Assembly (NCBI RefSeq): GCF_000311865.1
Contig: NZ_HE978580.1
Coordinates: 243,086 to 307,085, forward strand
Source: Peptoniphilus obesi ph1
GTDB taxonomy: Bacteria > Bacillota > Clostridia > Tissierellales > Peptoniphilaceae
Length of the DNA stretch: 64,000 bases
Direction of reading: 5' to 3'
Shown here: one piece after another, positions 50,201 to 59,713 of the stretch
Layout of the letters: each line of letters starts with the position of its first letter
Position numbering within the stretch: position 1 is the stretch's first letter
Position numbers and translations under genes: made by a program
Notes under the pieces: generated by a model
Databases searched by the model: none
The model's input: only the letters and a program-made list of their open reading frames with translations
Told to the model about the DNA's origin: nothing

Positions 50201-50626
50201 AATATTATATATTTTTACTATAAATACTAATTTAAAAATTATTAACAATATTAAATTTTATAGATTCAAAATTATATATAAATTATTTAAAACTTGTAAA
50301 AGTCAAAATCTTTTATTTTTCAATTTTTAAATTTTTAGATATCTTAAATCTTTTATATAAACTTAAATTTAAATATCTAAATGAATTATCTTATTTTTAG
50401 TCTGATAGTTAAAATTTATTTAGAAAGCTATAGGATAAAAATTACTTTAAAACCATTTTTAATAAATTGATAAAAGAAAAATACTTACTCTTAATTTATT
50501 TTAAAGTTTGTAGCAGATAAAATATCTTTTCTAAACTTTTAAATAATAAAGATTCTAAATAAGCTTAAGAAAAAATATTAGATAAATTGTTTTTCAACTT
50601 GCCAATTAATAATGCTTTGAAATAAG
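50201..50626. other. Gene-free AT-rich stretch
   Basis: About 430 bases after the helicase gene are almost pure A and T, with no open frame that has a ribosome site, no promoter pair that I trust and no repeat. It may be a decayed gene or an untranslated tail. Confidence 0.6.
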
Positions 50627-50669
50627 ATAAGAAGAAATCCACCAGATAAACTGGTGGATTTCTTCTTAT
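50627..50669. terminator. Perfect 19-pair hairpin, bidirectional terminator
   Basis: Bases 50627-50645 are exactly complementary to 50651-50669 with a five-base loop. The stem has a GC-rich top (CCACCAG/CTGGTGG) and AT-rich base. It closes the acetyltransferase gene on the minus strand and any plus-strand readthrough from the helicase. Confidence 0.85.
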
Positions 50670-50693
50670 AAACTTAAATAAAATTTTCTTAAA

Positions 50694-51191
50694 TTATTTT
50701 AACAATTTCTCATAAGCAAGTCTTTTCCCTGACCCTTCTAGGATAACCATTCCGCACTTTTTATATCCATTTTTTACAAGTAACTTTTGCATCAAATAAT
50801 TATCTTCGTGAGTATCAATTTTTATAGAAAATATAAAATTTTTTATGGCTAATTTTTCAACTTCTTGTAAAAAAATCGAACCATATCCCTTTCTTCTTAT
50901 TTTTATATTTGTAGCAAACTTATGCACAACATAATATTTCCCATTGCTTAACCAAGATCCGTCATATATATTTGCATAGTCCTTATCATAATCTAGTATA
51001 ATTCCTGTAGAGAGTATTTCTTCACTTTCTGTAAGAAGATAAATATTTTTTATTGCTTCTTTATTTTTTATTTTTGGCTTTAATTCACCTTGCCACTGGT
51101 CTATTCCATTTTCTGCCAAGGATTTAGAAGCATCTTCATATATTTTATTAATCGTCTCAATATCATTATAATTTGCTTTTCTAAAGTTCAA
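50694..51191 (-). CDS. GNAT family N-acetyltransferase
   Basis: This 165-residue acetyltransferase opens FRKANYNDIETINKIYEDA. The acetyl-CoA-binding motif A is VHKFATNIKIRRKGYGSIFL (R-x-x-G-x-G-like: RRKGYGS). The last strand has LLVKNGYKKCGMVILEG. The substrate cannot be told. It is a single gene closed by the 19-pair terminator, separate from the ribosomal protein operon upstream. Confidence 0.88.
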   Translation of the reverse strand: MNFRKANYNDIETINKIYEDASKSLAENGIDQWQGELKPKIKNKEAIKNIYLLTESEEILSTGIILDYDKDYANIYDGSWLSNGKYYVVHKFATNIKIRRKGYGSIFLQEVEKLAIKNFIFSIKIDTHEDNYLMQKLLVKNGYKKCGMVILEGSGKRLAYEKLLK

Positions 51192-51262
51192 TTTCTCACC
51201 CGTCTTTTATCTAAAAAATAATTAGATTTTTAATATAAGTAAATTATATTAAATTTAGGCAA

Positions 51263-51298
51263 ATAAAAAAAGCCTTGAATAAATATCCAAGACTTTTT
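51263..51298 (-). terminator. Intrinsic terminator of rplM-rpsI
   Basis: AAAAAGCCTTG and CAAGACTTTTT arms around a roughly 10-base loop, with seven T on the minus strand, lie just after rpsI. Confidence 0.82.
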
Positions 51299-51307
51299 GT
51301 ATAAATA

Positions 51308-51700
51308 TTAACGTTTTGAGAATTGTGGTCTCTTTCTAGCTTTCTTAAGACCATATTTCTTTCTTTCTTTCATTCTTGGGTCTCTAGTTAAGAAACCTGC
51401 TTTCTTTAAAATTGCTCTGTGTTCTGGATCAGCTTCTAGTAAAGCACGTGCTATACCGTGTCTTACAGCACCAGCTTGTCCAGTGTATCCGCCACCTTCA
51501 ACTTTTACGATAACATCGTATTTGTCAGCAGTTTCTGTAAGTTCTAGTGGTGATTTAGCTGTAGCAATTAAAGTGTCATAGTTGAAATAGTCTGCTATAT
51601 CTTTTCCGTTAATTTTAAATTCTCCGTTACCTGCTAATAATCTTACGCGGGCAACTGAAGTTTTTCTTCTTCCTGTTCCTCTGTATTGCAATCTTTCCAT
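51308..51700 (-). CDS. rpsI: 30S ribosomal protein S9
   Basis: This 130-residue S9 is full length. It starts [17 protein letters not shown] and contains [21 protein letters not shown]. The C-terminal basic tail is [15 protein letters not shown]; the last Arg contacts the P-site tRNA. It follows rplM with a 23-base gap in the conserved rplM-rpsI operon. Confidence 0.98.
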   Translation of the reverse strand: MERLQYRGTGRRKTSVARVRLLAGNGEFKINGKDIADYFNYDTLIATAKSPLELTETADKYDVIVKVEGGGYTGQAGAVRHGIARALLEADPEHRAILKKAGFLTRDPRMKERKKYGLKKARKRPQFSKR

Positions 51701-51723
51701 GAAACTAATATACCTCCCTCAAA

Positions 51724-52152
51724 TTAAAATTCGTAAACTTCTGGTTTTTGAGCTGCATGAAGATGTTCTTCTCCAGCGTAAACTTTAAGTTTAGTATACA
51801 TTTGTCTTCCTAATCTATTCTTAGGAAGCATTCCCTTAACAGCGTATTCAATTACTCTTTCAGGATGCTTGTCTCTTAATTGAGCGTATACAGTTTCTCT
51901 TCTACCACCAGGATAATTAGTGTGTCTTACATGGATTTTTTTGTTCCATTTATCTCCAGTAAGTTTAACTTTGTCTGCATTTATAACGATAACATAATCA
52001 CCAGTGTCTACATGTGGGGTATAGATTGGTTTTCTTTTACCGCTTAAAATACAAGCAACTTCACTTGCTAATCTTCCTAGTACCTTATCTTTTGCATCTA
52101 CTACATACCATTTTCTATCTACTTCATTGGCTTTTGCCATATAGCTTTTCAT
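51724..52152 (-). CDS. rplM: 50S ribosomal protein L13
   Basis: This 142-residue L13 is complete: [22 protein letters not shown], then [16 protein letters not shown] and [19 protein letters not shown]. It is one of the early assembly proteins of the large subunit. The AGGAGG lies twelve bases before ATG 52152, a long spacing; ATG 52140 is a possible start but has no better site. A standard promoter lies about 60 bases upstream. Confidence 0.97.
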   Translation of the reverse strand: MKSYMAKANEVDRKWYVVDAKDKVLGRLASEVACILSGKRKPIYTPHVDTGDYVIVINADKVKLTGDKWNKKIHVRHTNYPGGRRETVYAQLRDKHPERVIEYAVKGMLPKNRLGRQMYTKLKVYAGEEHLHAAQKPEVYEF

Positions 52153-52210
52153 TTAGGTTTTTATCCTCCTGTGATTAAAAAATTTCCGGGGCTTTTTAAA
52201 CACTTTAGAT

Positions 52211-52239
52211 ATTCTATTATAGAAAGCTCTTAATGTCAA
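52211..52239 (-). promoter_or_regulatory. Promoter of rplM-rpsI
   Basis: TTGACA (52239-52234) and TAGAAT (52216-52211) are 17 bases apart. The roughly 50-base leader contains GC-rich AAAAAGCCCCGG, possibly a ribosomal protein leader structure. Confidence 0.8.
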
Positions 52240-52286
52240 TATATTTAACCACATTTATAAGACTTTTATCTTATTTGAGATAAATT

Positions 52287-53294
52287 TTATTCTATATCTT
52301 CTTTTGCTTGTCTTTCTCTTCTAATTATTTCAGTTAATCTAGGAACAATTTGATTTAAATCTCCTACTACTCCTAAATCTGCTACATCATAAATAGGAGC
52401 ATCTTCGCTCTTGTTAACTGCAATTATTAAGTCAGAATCTTCCATACCAGCTAAATGTTGGATAGCCCCACTAATACCTAATGCTAGATAAAGATTTGGT
52501 CTTACAGTTTTACCAGTTTGGCCAACTTGTCTATCTTTAGGCATCCAGCCAGAATCTACTGCTGCTCTTGATGCAGAAACTTCAGCTTTTAATTCTTTTG
52601 CAAGATCTTCTAGTTTTTCAAAGCCTTGACTTCCGCCAACACCACGACCACCTGATACTAAGATGTCCGCTTCAGTAATATCTTTTCTTTTTTGTTCAGT
52701 TTTTTCTATATCAAGTATCTTTACAGTCATATCTTTTTCTGTAAATTCAATTTTTTCTCTTATTAATTCGCCTGTATGACCTTCTAATTTTTTACTTTGC
52801 ATAACTCCAGGTCTTACTGTTGCCATTTGTGGTGTGAAGTTTTCACAAAGTATAGTTGCCATTAAGTTACCACCAAAAGCAGGACGAGTCATTAAAAGTA
52901 ATCTTGTTTCTTCATCGATTTCAAGTTTTGTACAGTCTGCTGTCAAACCAGTATGAACTCTTGCAGCTAGTCTAGGTGCTAAATCTCTTCCTATTGATGA
53001 TGCACCATATAGAACTATTTCTGGATCATATTTTTTTATTATTTCATATACTGCTTTTGCATAAGGTTCTGTTGTGTATTCTTTTAATATTGGATCTTCT
53101 ACAAGTATTACTTTATCAGCTCCATATTTATAAAGAGTTTCAACTTCATATTCTATTTCGCTTCCAAGAAACATTGCAACTACTTGTTCTTCTAGTTGAT
53201 CAGCTAATTCTCTAGCTTTTCCTAAAAGCTCTATTCCTACTTTTTGTATCTTATTATCTCTTTGTTCTATAAAAACATATACATCCTTTGCCAT
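52287..53294 (-). CDS. etfA: Electron transfer flavoprotein alpha subunit
   Basis: This 335-residue EtfA starts MAKDVYVFIEQRD. The FAD-binding C-terminal domain shows GGRGVGGSQGFEKL, SRAAVDSGWMPKDRQVGQTGK, LYLALGISGAIQHLAGM and the closing AVNKSEDAPIYDVADLGVVG. No extra ferredoxin domain is present. With EtfB and the acyl-CoA dehydrogenase it forms the electron-bifurcating or plain Bcd-Etf complex that reduces crotonyl-CoA-type substrates. Confidence 0.97.
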   Translation of the reverse strand: MAKDVYVFIEQRDNKIQKVGIELLGKARELADQLEEQVVAMFLGSEIEYEVETLYKYGADKVILVEDPILKEYTTEPYAKAVYEIIKKYDPEIVLYGASSIGRDLAPRLAARVHTGLTADCTKLEIDEETRLLLMTRPAFGGNLMATILCENFTPQMATVRPGVMQSKKLEGHTGELIREKIEFTEKDMTVKILDIEKTEQKRKDITEADILVSGGRGVGGSQGFEKLEDLAKELKAEVSASRAAVDSGWMPKDRQVGQTGKTVRPNLYLALGISGAIQHLAGMEDSDLIIAVNKSEDAPIYDVADLGVVGDLNQIVPRLTEIIRRERQAKEDIE

Positions 53295-53304
53295 ATTAAC
53301 TCCC

Positions 53305-54099
53305 TCAAATTATAAATTTCTCTTGAAGTTTAGCTACAATTGCTGCTGCAGCTTCATCAGCTGATAAGTCTTTTAAAACTTCTCCTTTACCCTTACCTTG
53401 TTTAGGGAATGACTTTTTAACTCTAGTTGGTGATCCTTTTAATCCTATATTGTTCATATCAAGATGATCTTTTATATCTTCAAGTCCCCAAACTTTAACT
53501 TCTTTTTCATAGGCATCAAAAACTCCACCTATAGTCATATATCTAGGTTTAGCAATTTCACTAATTACTGTTAAAAGGCATGGCATTTTAACTTCAAGTA
53601 AGTGATATCTATCTTCAAATTGTCTTTTTACAATTACCTTGTCACCTTTTACTTCAATGTCTTCTACATAAGAAACTTGTGGCACGCCAATATGTTCAGC
53701 TATTTGTGGACCTACTTGAGCTGTATCTCCATCTATAGCTTGTCTACCAGCTATTATTATATCATAATCAAGTTTTTCAATAGCAGCTGAAATTGTACAA
53801 GATGTTGCCCATGTATCAGCTCCACCAAAAGCTCTATCAGAGATTAAAATACCATCATCAGCTCCCATAGCCATAGCTTCTCTTAGTACGACATCAGCTT
53901 GACCAGGTCCCATACTTAAAACTGTTACATGAACATCATCAGGATTTTGATCTTTAATCTTTAATGCTGCTTCAAGTCCAGCCTTGTCATCAGGATTTAT
54001 AATACTAGGAACCCCTTTTCTGATAAGAGTATTAGTTACAGGGTCTAGTCTAACTTCATTTGTATCAGGTACTTGTTTTATACAAACAACTATGTTCAT
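53305..54099 (-). CDS. etfB: Electron transfer flavoprotein beta subunit
   Basis: This 264-residue EtfB starts NIVVCIKQVPDTNEVRLDP. It has VTVLSMGPGQADVVLREAMAM, IIAGRQAIDGDTAQVGPQIA and the recognition loop AKPRYMTIGGVFDAYEKEV. The adenine-nucleotide or FAD-binding region appears complete; whether the second FAD needed for bifurcation is bound cannot be decided by eye. The order bcd-etfB-etfA with gaps of about ten bases shows one operon. Confidence 0.97.
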   Translation of the reverse strand: MNIVVCIKQVPDTNEVRLDPVTNTLIRKGVPSIINPDDKAGLEAALKIKDQNPDDVHVTVLSMGPGQADVVLREAMAMGADDGILISDRAFGGADTWATSCTISAAIEKLDYDIIIAGRQAIDGDTAQVGPQIAEHIGVPQVSYVEDIEVKGDKVIVKRQFEDRYHLLEVKMPCLLTVISEIAKPRYMTIGGVFDAYEKEVKVWGLEDIKDHLDMNNIGLKGSPTRVKKSFPKQGKGKGEVLKDLSADEAAAAIVAKLQEKFII

Positions 54100-54109
54100 T
54101 ATCTTCCTC

Positions 54110-55258
54110 CTATCTTACGCCCATCCACTTAGATACAACCATACGCATTACTTCTGAAGTACCTTCGTAAATCTCAGTAATTTTTGCATCTCTCATCATT
54201 CTTTCAATTGGATAGTCTCTAGTGTAACCATAACCACCGAATAATTGAAGACAACGTCTTGTTACATCAGAAGCATTACCTGAGGCAAAAAGTTTTGCCA
54301 TAGCTGCTAAATGAGTATATTCTTCTTTATTTTCTTTTGCACAAGCTGCTCTATAAACTAGTAGTTGAGCTGCATCTGTTGCTGTTTTCATATTTGCAAG
54401 TTCAAATTGAGTGTTTTGGAATTGAGAAAGTCTTTTACCAAATTGCTTTCTTTCTTTTACATACTCAACAGTAGCATCAATTGCACCTTCTGCAATACCT
54501 AATGCTTGAGCAGATATACCAATTCTACCTGAATTTAGTGTATTAAGAGCTACTTTGAATCCTTGTCCTTCTCTTTTAAGTAAATTTTCTTTAGGAATTC
54601 TACAGTTTTCAAAAACTAATTCACAAGTTGATGAACCTCTGATTCCCATCTTATCTTCCGCTTCTCCAATAGAGAATCCTGGAGTTCCCTTTTCAACTAT
54701 AAACGCTGATATACCTTCGTATCCTTTGTATTTATCAGTTTTTGCAAATACTATAAAAACATCAGCAAACTCTGCATTTGTAATGAATACTTTGGATCCG
54801 TCAATTATGTATTCATCTCCATCTAATACTGCTATTGTTTGTTGTCTAGATGCATCTGTTCCTGCATTTGGTTCTGTAAGTCCGAAAGCACCAATTTTTT
54901 TACCTGATAATAAATCTGGTAAAAACCTCATTTTTTGTTCTTCATTACCATTTTCATAAATAGTACCGCAACATAAAGATGTGTGAGCTGAAACTACAAC
55001 TGCTGTTGATGCACATTTTTTAGACAATTCTTCAATTGCCATTACATAAGCTAGATAGTCTCCGCCTTGTCCACCATACTTTTTTGGATATGGTATTCCG
55101 AAAAAACCATATCTAGATAATTTTTCAAGATTTTCTTTAGGAAACTTTTCATCTTTATCGAGATCTTTTGCAAATGGTTCGATTTCATTTTTTGCAAATG
55201 AGCTATACATTTCCTTTAACAATAAATGCTCTTTATCTAGTGTGAAATTCACAGACAA
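54110..55258 (-). CDS. bcd: Short-chain acyl-CoA dehydrogenase (butyryl-CoA dehydrogenase type)
   Basis: This 382-residue flavoprotein has FGLTEPNAGTDASRQQT and GSKVFITNAEFADVFIVF around the FAD and substrate pocket, and ALNTLNSGRIGISAQALGIAEG. The catalytic Glu motif is KITEIYEGTSEVMRMVVSKW at the C-terminus. It catalyses crotonyl-CoA to butyryl-CoA or the reverse direction in fermentation. No crt, hbd or thl genes are in the window, so the rest of the butyrate pathway must be elsewhere. A promoter lies at 55311-55338. Confidence 0.93.
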   Translation of the reverse strand: MSVNFTLDKEHLLLKEMYSSFAKNEIEPFAKDLDKDEKFPKENLEKLSRYGFFGIPYPKKYGGQGGDYLAYVMAIEELSKKCASTAVVVSAHTSLCCGTIYENGNEEQKMRFLPDLLSGKKIGAFGLTEPNAGTDASRQQTIAVLDGDEYIIDGSKVFITNAEFADVFIVFAKTDKYKGYEGISAFIVEKGTPGFSIGEAEDKMGIRGSSTCELVFENCRIPKENLLKREGQGFKVALNTLNSGRIGISAQALGIAEGAIDATVEYVKERKQFGKRLSQFQNTQFELANMKTATDAAQLLVYRAACAKENKEEYTHLAAMAKLFASGNASDVTRRCLQLFGGYGYTRDYPIERMMRDAKITEIYEGTSEVMRMVVSKWMGVR

Positions 55259-55310
55259 ACCTCCTCTAAATTTTAATAAATGCTAGTCTATACATTTAAA
55301 ATACATTTAT

Positions 55311-55338
55311 ATAATAGCATTTTATATTGATATTTCAA
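55311..55338 (-). promoter_or_regulatory. Promoter of bcd-etfBA
   Basis: TTGAAA (55338-55333) and TATTAT (55316-55311) with a 16-base spacer on the minus strand. Confidence 0.6.
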
Positions 55339-55580
55339 CAATTTAAACTGTAAAACAAGACTTCTTACCTTATTAAATAAATAATAAAAATATCTTTACA
55401 TTTTGTTATATTTATTAATAATTTTTAGCAAAATCTTATTTTTATTATTGAAATATTCATTATCGATGTTATATACATATCCTTTTTTTAAGTAAAAAAA
55501 ACAAAATAAATGCATATTAATATATTTATTTTTTAGTTAAATTAGCCGTTTATCGCATTAAATAATTAATTTATTACAAA

Positions 55581-55604
55581 ATAAAAACTAGTCTTTCGAC
55601 TAGC
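55581..55604 (-). terminator. Intrinsic terminator of pgpA
   Basis: CTAGTC (55588-55593) pairs with GACTAG (55598-55603) around a four-base loop, followed on the minus strand by TTTTTATTTT. Confidence 0.75.
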
Positions 55605-55605
55605 C

Positions 55606-56133
55606 TTATCTTAGTTTTTCACTTTCTTCTTCATCTTTAATTTGTCTACCATGTGCAATTCTTGCTGCAGCAGCTGCTGCTATTGCTGCTAATATATCAT
55701 CAGCAAATGTATTTACATGCATAAGATCTCTTTTTCTTTCATCAATCTCTTTAATTATTCCTATCTTTTCCTTATCAAGATAACCGAAATTTGTAAGTCC
55801 TATTGTTCCATATAAACTTGCAATTCCTATTGGAAGAATTTCATCTACTCCATAAAGTCCTTCGTCCTTAGCTATTATTGAATTAATAGGTTCTGGAAAT
55901 TTATTTTCTTCTACTAATTTATCTATAGCTAGTCCAGTTAATACTATATGAAGCACTTCTCTTTTCATTAAAACTTTTTTTACATTATCCAAACACTCTT
56001 CAATGGTTACGTCTGGATTATAATCAATTTGTAATTTATAAACAATCTCTGCTAAATCATCTAACTCAACTTCTAAATCTTTTAGAGCTTGTATAGCTTG
56101 TTCATATAGCTCTTTTTGATCATATTCATACAT
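55606..56133 (-). CDS. pgpA: Phosphatidylglycerophosphatase A
   Basis: This 175-residue PgpA/YutG-type enzyme makes phosphatidylglycerol from its phosphate. Family blocks are REVLHIVLTGLAIDKLVEE, YGVDEILPIGIASLYGTIG and TFADDILAAIAAAAAARIAHG. An N-terminal helical region of about 60 residues (YEQAIQALKDLEVELDDLAE) makes it similar to the soluble, Bacillus-type form. The run AAIAAAAAA is unusual in this AT-rich genome but is a family feature. Downstream in the same run of minus-strand genes is bcd, separated by a terminator. Confidence 0.85.
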   Translation of the reverse strand: MYEYDQKELYEQAIQALKDLEVELDDLAEIVYKLQIDYNPDVTIEECLDNVKKVLMKREVLHIVLTGLAIDKLVEENKFPEPINSIIAKDEGLYGVDEILPIGIASLYGTIGLTNFGYLDKEKIGIIKEIDERKRDLMHVNTFADDILAAIAAAAAARIAHGRQIKDEEESEKLR

Positions 56134-56160
56134 GTTCTAAACTTACTCCTTTTTATAATT

Positions 56161-56670
56161 TTAAATATCTCTTCTTTGTCTTATTCTCTTTACCCTATTT
56201 TGCCTTCTCAATTTATTTCTAGATTTTTTTATTGAAATTCCATAAATAAAGCCTGGTAATAGACTTGCAAAAATTATTGAAATAATTCCATATTTAAATC
56301 CAAGCAATCTGCTTATAAGTAGTCCTGGCATCAAGAAAAAATCCAGTGGAAACTTCCATAAGCTTTCAGCTACATTCATATTAAACATCTTAAATCCAAG
56401 CATTATTAGTGGTGGGATTAATAATATTATCGCCACGACTACTATGATATTTCCTGTTAAAAAATCCAATCTTTTAGATTTTCTCTTACTCATAAGTTTT
56501 GCAAAATTATAATATAAAAATATAGTAAATACTATAAGTATAACTTTAAAGATCATATTTCCATATATCAGATTTGAAATTGTTGAATTTAAAGAAATCA
56601 ACAAGTTGACTATAAATAATATAAGTATAATCAATATATGAAAAATTAAAGCTAAAACATTATTTTTCAT
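56161..56670 (-). CDS. Integral membrane protein of unknown function
   Basis: This 169-residue protein has about four membrane helices (for example LALIFHILIILILFIVNLLI and IIVVVAIILLIPPLIMLGF) and a basic C-terminus (RNKLRRQNRVKRIRQRR). No family is recognised. It is one base from the apbE stop and so is co-transcribed with apbE. It could be a partner of flavinylated electron-transfer proteins, but there is no direct sign. Confidence 0.7.
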   Translation of the reverse strand: MKNNVLALIFHILIILILFIVNLLISLNSTISNLIYGNMIFKVILIVFTIFLYYNFAKLMSKRKSKRLDFLTGNIIVVVAIILLIPPLIMLGFKMFNMNVAESLWKFPLDFFLMPGLLISRLLGFKYGIISIIFASLLPGFIYGISIKKSRNKLRRQNRVKRIRQRRDI

Positions 56671-57768
56671 CTAATCACCTATTAAGTCTTTTAATTTTTC
56701 TGAAATATATACTTCTTCATTATTATCTAAATAAACAACCCAAAAATCATTTTCTTTTTCTAAGTCTTTTACCCTTTCTTGATCTAGTAAAAATAAAGAT
56801 GTTGATAAATAATCTGCTATAAAAGAATTGTCAGAAATTACTGAAATTGACCTATATTTATCGCTTGTTTCTAAACTAGTTGGATCGATTATATGGGGAT
56901 ATCTTTTTTCTTCTAAAATAAAATATCTTTGATAGTCTCCGGTAGTAACTACTGCCTTATTTTTTAAATTTAAAGTAATTAAGTATTGGTCTTTTTCTGA
57001 AATTTCTTTTTTATCTTTATCTTCTATTTCTGGGTTATAGATAGCCACTTTATATTTCCTATCTATACCATCTTTGTTCAAGCATTTTACATTTCCCCCA
57101 GAAGATATGATTATAGATTCAATATCAAGATCTTTTATTGCATACTGGCTTAAGATTTCAACAGCATATCCTTTTGCTACTGCACCTAAATCTAAAGACA
57201 TTTCTTTTTTGCTTAAATAGATAGTTTTTTTATCTTTGTTAATTATAACATTATTTTGATCTATCAAGGGTCTAAGTTTTTCTAGCTCAGTTTTTCTAGG
57301 AAGTTCTGACCCTTTTTTTGAAATCACTTCTTCTTTTGAAAGTCCTTGATTATATAAATCGCTGTAATCTCTCCAAATATTTGTAACTGGCCCTATGGCA
57401 ATATTAAGTTTTCCTAATTTGAATCTTTCTTCTAATTCTTTTGTTCTAGAAATTAAATCAAATAAGTCGTCGCTAACTTTTATTTCTTTTATGCCTGCAT
57501 TATCGTTTATTGTTTTTAAATTATTTATTCCCTCATAATTATTAAATCCATCAAAGTCTTTACTCATAGCTTCAAATTTATCTGATAAGATTTTTAATTT
57601 TTCCTCAGCTTCTTTTGGATTTTTATCATATATAGATATTACTGTATATGTATCGAAGGCACCGTAGACTTGTGTTTTGTATTCTTTGCTTCTATTAAGA
57701 TTTTTTATTATAATAAAAAGCAAGAAAATAAGTATAGTTATAGAGCCTATAATCCTAATTTTTTTCAC
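56671..57768 (-). CDS. apbE: FAD:protein FMN transferase (ApbE)
   Basis: This 365-residue membrane-anchored ApbE transfers FMN from FAD to Thr or Ser residues of redox proteins. The N-terminal membrane anchor is RIIGSITILIFLLFIII. Family blocks are VYGAFDTYTVISIYDK, NIAIGPVTNIWRDYSD, LDLGAVAKGYAVEIL, IISSGGNVKC and TTGDYQRYFILEEKRYPHIIDP. The last contains the Mg-binding and catalytic region near the HIIDP motif. It is coupled to an unknown membrane protein. An Rnf or NADH-quinone target would be expected elsewhere in the genome. Confidence 0.92.
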   Translation of the reverse strand: MKKIRIIGSITILIFLLFIIIKNLNRSKEYKTQVYGAFDTYTVISIYDKNPKEAEEKLKILSDKFEAMSKDFDGFNNYEGINNLKTINDNAGIKEIKVSDDLFDLISRTKELEERFKLGKLNIAIGPVTNIWRDYSDLYNQGLSKEEVISKKGSELPRKTELEKLRPLIDQNNVIINKDKKTIYLSKKEMSLDLGAVAKGYAVEILSQYAIKDLDIESIIISSGGNVKCLNKDGIDRKYKVAIYNPEIEDKDKKEISEKDQYLITLNLKNKAVVTTGDYQRYFILEEKRYPHIIDPTSLETSDKYRSISVISDNSFIADYLSTSLFLLDQERVKDLEKENDFWVVYLDNNEEVYISEKLKDLIGD

Positions 57769-57944
57769 TTACATCACCAAGTATATATTAACAAATGTAT
57801 TTTATTTATTAAATAAGTAAAAGTTTTTTAGTAAAAATTTATCTAAAATTTGGTATATATAGCGACGAATTGCGATTTCTTGTAGATTTTTAACAATTTC
57901 TAATGTATAATGTTTAAATGGTTAGATCCACAGGAGGTATTTCA

Positions 57945-59006
57945 ATGACTAAAAAAAATGTAGTTCTTGGAATGAGTGGTGGAGTTGATTCTTCAGTTGC
58001 AGCATTGATTTTAAAAGAACAAGGCTATGATGTAACAGGAGTCTTTATGAAAAATTGGGACGATACAAACGACGGAGAATGTACCGCAGCTGAGGATTAC
58101 TTAGATGTCGTAAGAGTAGCCAATCAATTAAATATTGATTACTATACAGTTAATTTTGAAAAAGAATATAAGGATAGGGTTTTTTCTTACTTTCTTAATG
58201 AATATAAAAAAGGTAGAACTCCTAATCCTGATGTTATGTGCAATACTGAAATAAAATTTAAAGCTTTTTTAAATTTTGCTATGCAACTAGATAGTGACTA
58301 TATTGCTATGGGCCACTATGCAAGAACTAAAACTGAAAATGGAAAAACTTATTTACTAAAGGGTTTAGACCCTAATAAGGACCAATCTTATTTCCTTTCT
58401 AGAGTTAAGGAAGAAGCTCTTGCTAAAACCTTATTTCCTATTGGAGATCTTGAAAAAAACCAGGTTAGAGATATAGCTAAGAAATATAATCTTGCTACTG
58501 CTAGTAAAAAAGATTCTACTGGAATATGTTTTATAGGCGAAAGAGATTTCAATAATTTTTTAGATAAGTATCTTTTTACTAAGCCTGGAGATATTTATTC
58601 TGAAAAAGGAGAGTATCTTGGCAAGCATTCTGGTTTAATTCATTATACAATAGGACAAAGAAGAGGTATTGGTCTTGGTGGAATGGGAAATGGAGAACCA
58701 TTTTTCGTTGCAGATAAAGATATTAAAAACAACAGATTAATTGTTGCTCAAGGGCTAGATAATAAGGCCTTATATAAAAAAGAAACTTTGGTAGAGGATC
58801 CCTTTTTTATAACAGAAAAACCAAACTTCCCCTACAAATGCAAGGGTAAGATAAGGTATAGAGCAAAGGATGAGGACTTAACTATCTATGAAGATAGTGA
58901 TTGTCTAAAAGTTGTGTTTGATAGACCCTTAAAGGGCGTAACACCTGGTCAAGTTTTAGTATTTTATGATGGTGATGTTTGTCTTGGCTCAGGTATAATA
59001 AAATAG
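57945..59006 (+). CDS. mnmA: tRNA-specific 2-thiouridylase MnmA
   Basis: This 353-residue enzyme thiolates U34 of Lys, Glu and Gln tRNAs. The PP-loop is LGMSGGVDSSVAAL. The first catalytic Cys is in NPDVMCNTEIKF, the second in DSTGICFIGERDF. GHYARTK, GQRRGIGLGG and the C-terminal beta-barrel (SGIIK end) are present. ATG 57945 follows AGGAGG by eight bases. An upstream in-frame ATG (57918) is unsupported. It is followed by the L25 gene 25 bases on. Confidence 0.96.
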   Translation: MTKKNVVLGMSGGVDSSVAALILKEQGYDVTGVFMKNWDDTNDGECTAAEDYLDVVRVANQLNIDYYTVNFEKEYKDRVFSYFLNEYKKGRTPNPDVMCNTEIKFKAFLNFAMQLDSDYIAMGHYARTKTENGKTYLLKGLDPNKDQSYFLSRVKEEALAKTLFPIGDLEKNQVRDIAKKYNLATASKKDSTGICFIGERDFNNFLDKYLFTKPGDIYSEKGEYLGKHSGLIHYTIGQRRGIGLGGMGNGEPFFVADKDIKNNRLIVAQGLDNKALYKKETLVEDPFFITEKPNFPYKCKGKIRYRAKDEDLTIYEDSDCLKVVFDRPLKGVTPGQVLVFYDGDVCLGSGIIK

Positions 59007-59031
59007 TTATCAAGTAATTTGGAGGTATAAA

Positions 59032-59688
59032 ATGGAAGAATTAGTGTTAAATCTTAAAAAAAGAGAAGAGTTAGGTAAAAATAAAGTTGATAAACTAAGA
59101 GCTGATCAAGAAGTTCCTGGTGTAATTTATTCAAAAGGTAAAGAAGCAATTTCTTTAACTGCATCTGAAAAAGATCTTAAAAAAATCTATAGAGAATATG
59201 GTACTTCAAACCTTGTTAGTGTAGATATTGATGGAGATAAACAAAAAGCTCTATTTAAAGAAATTCAAATGCATCCTTTTAAAAATCAAATTATGCACTT
59301 TGACCTATACTTAATAGATATGACTGAAAAGATCACTGTTACAGTGCCAGTTGTTCTTCTTAACAGAGACGATGTTAAGGCTCAACCATCAGTATTACTT
59401 CAAATACTAGATGAAATAGAAGTTGAATGTCTACCAGCAGACTTACCATCAGAAGCTACTGTAAATGTTCAAGATATGCAAATTGGAGATTCTCTAACTG
59501 TTGCTGATCTTGATATAGCAGGCGATGATAAGATTGAAATCTTAACTGAAATTGAAGAAGTTATAGCAAGTCTACAAGAACCTAGAGAAGAAGAAATTGA
59601 TGAAGAAGTAGAAGATACTGCTGATGCTGCAGATGTTCCTACTGTATCTGAAACTGAAGAACCTGAAGAAGAAGGCTCAGAAGAATAA
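59032..59688 (+). CDS. rplY: 50S ribosomal protein L25/Ctc-type
   Basis: This 218-residue long-form L25 (TL5/Ctc) binds 5S rRNA. The N-terminal domain has LNLKKREELGKNKVDKLRA and VPGVIYSKGKEAI. The C-terminal domain has HFDLYLIDMTEKITVTVPVVLL and VECLPADLPSEATVNVQDM. A highly acidic tail follows (EEEIDEEVEDTADAAD). Firmicute Ctc is stress-induced in Bacillus, and here it shares the mnmA transcript. Closed by a strong terminator. Confidence 0.95.
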   Translation: MEELVLNLKKREELGKNKVDKLRADQEVPGVIYSKGKEAISLTASEKDLKKIYREYGTSNLVSVDIDGDKQKALFKEIQMHPFKNQIMHFDLYLIDMTEKITVTVPVVLLNRDDVKAQPSVLLQILDEIEVECLPADLPSEATVNVQDMQIGDSLTVADLDIAGDDKIEILTEIEEVIASLQEPREEEIDEEVEDTADAADVPTVSETEEPEEEGSEE

Positions 59689-59713
59689 TTTAAAATTTAA
59701 ATTGATTTAATTA

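Larger units (their letters stand above)
55259..55605. other. Gene-free region upstream of bcd
   Basis: About 350 AT-rich bases hold the bcd promoter and the pgpA terminator and no open frame with a ribosome site. Nothing else is recognised. Confidence 0.6.

Noticed and set aside
50201..50626. Decayed gene or small RNA
   Set aside because: No recognisable protein remnant, promoter or fold was found; kept only as a gene-free stretch.
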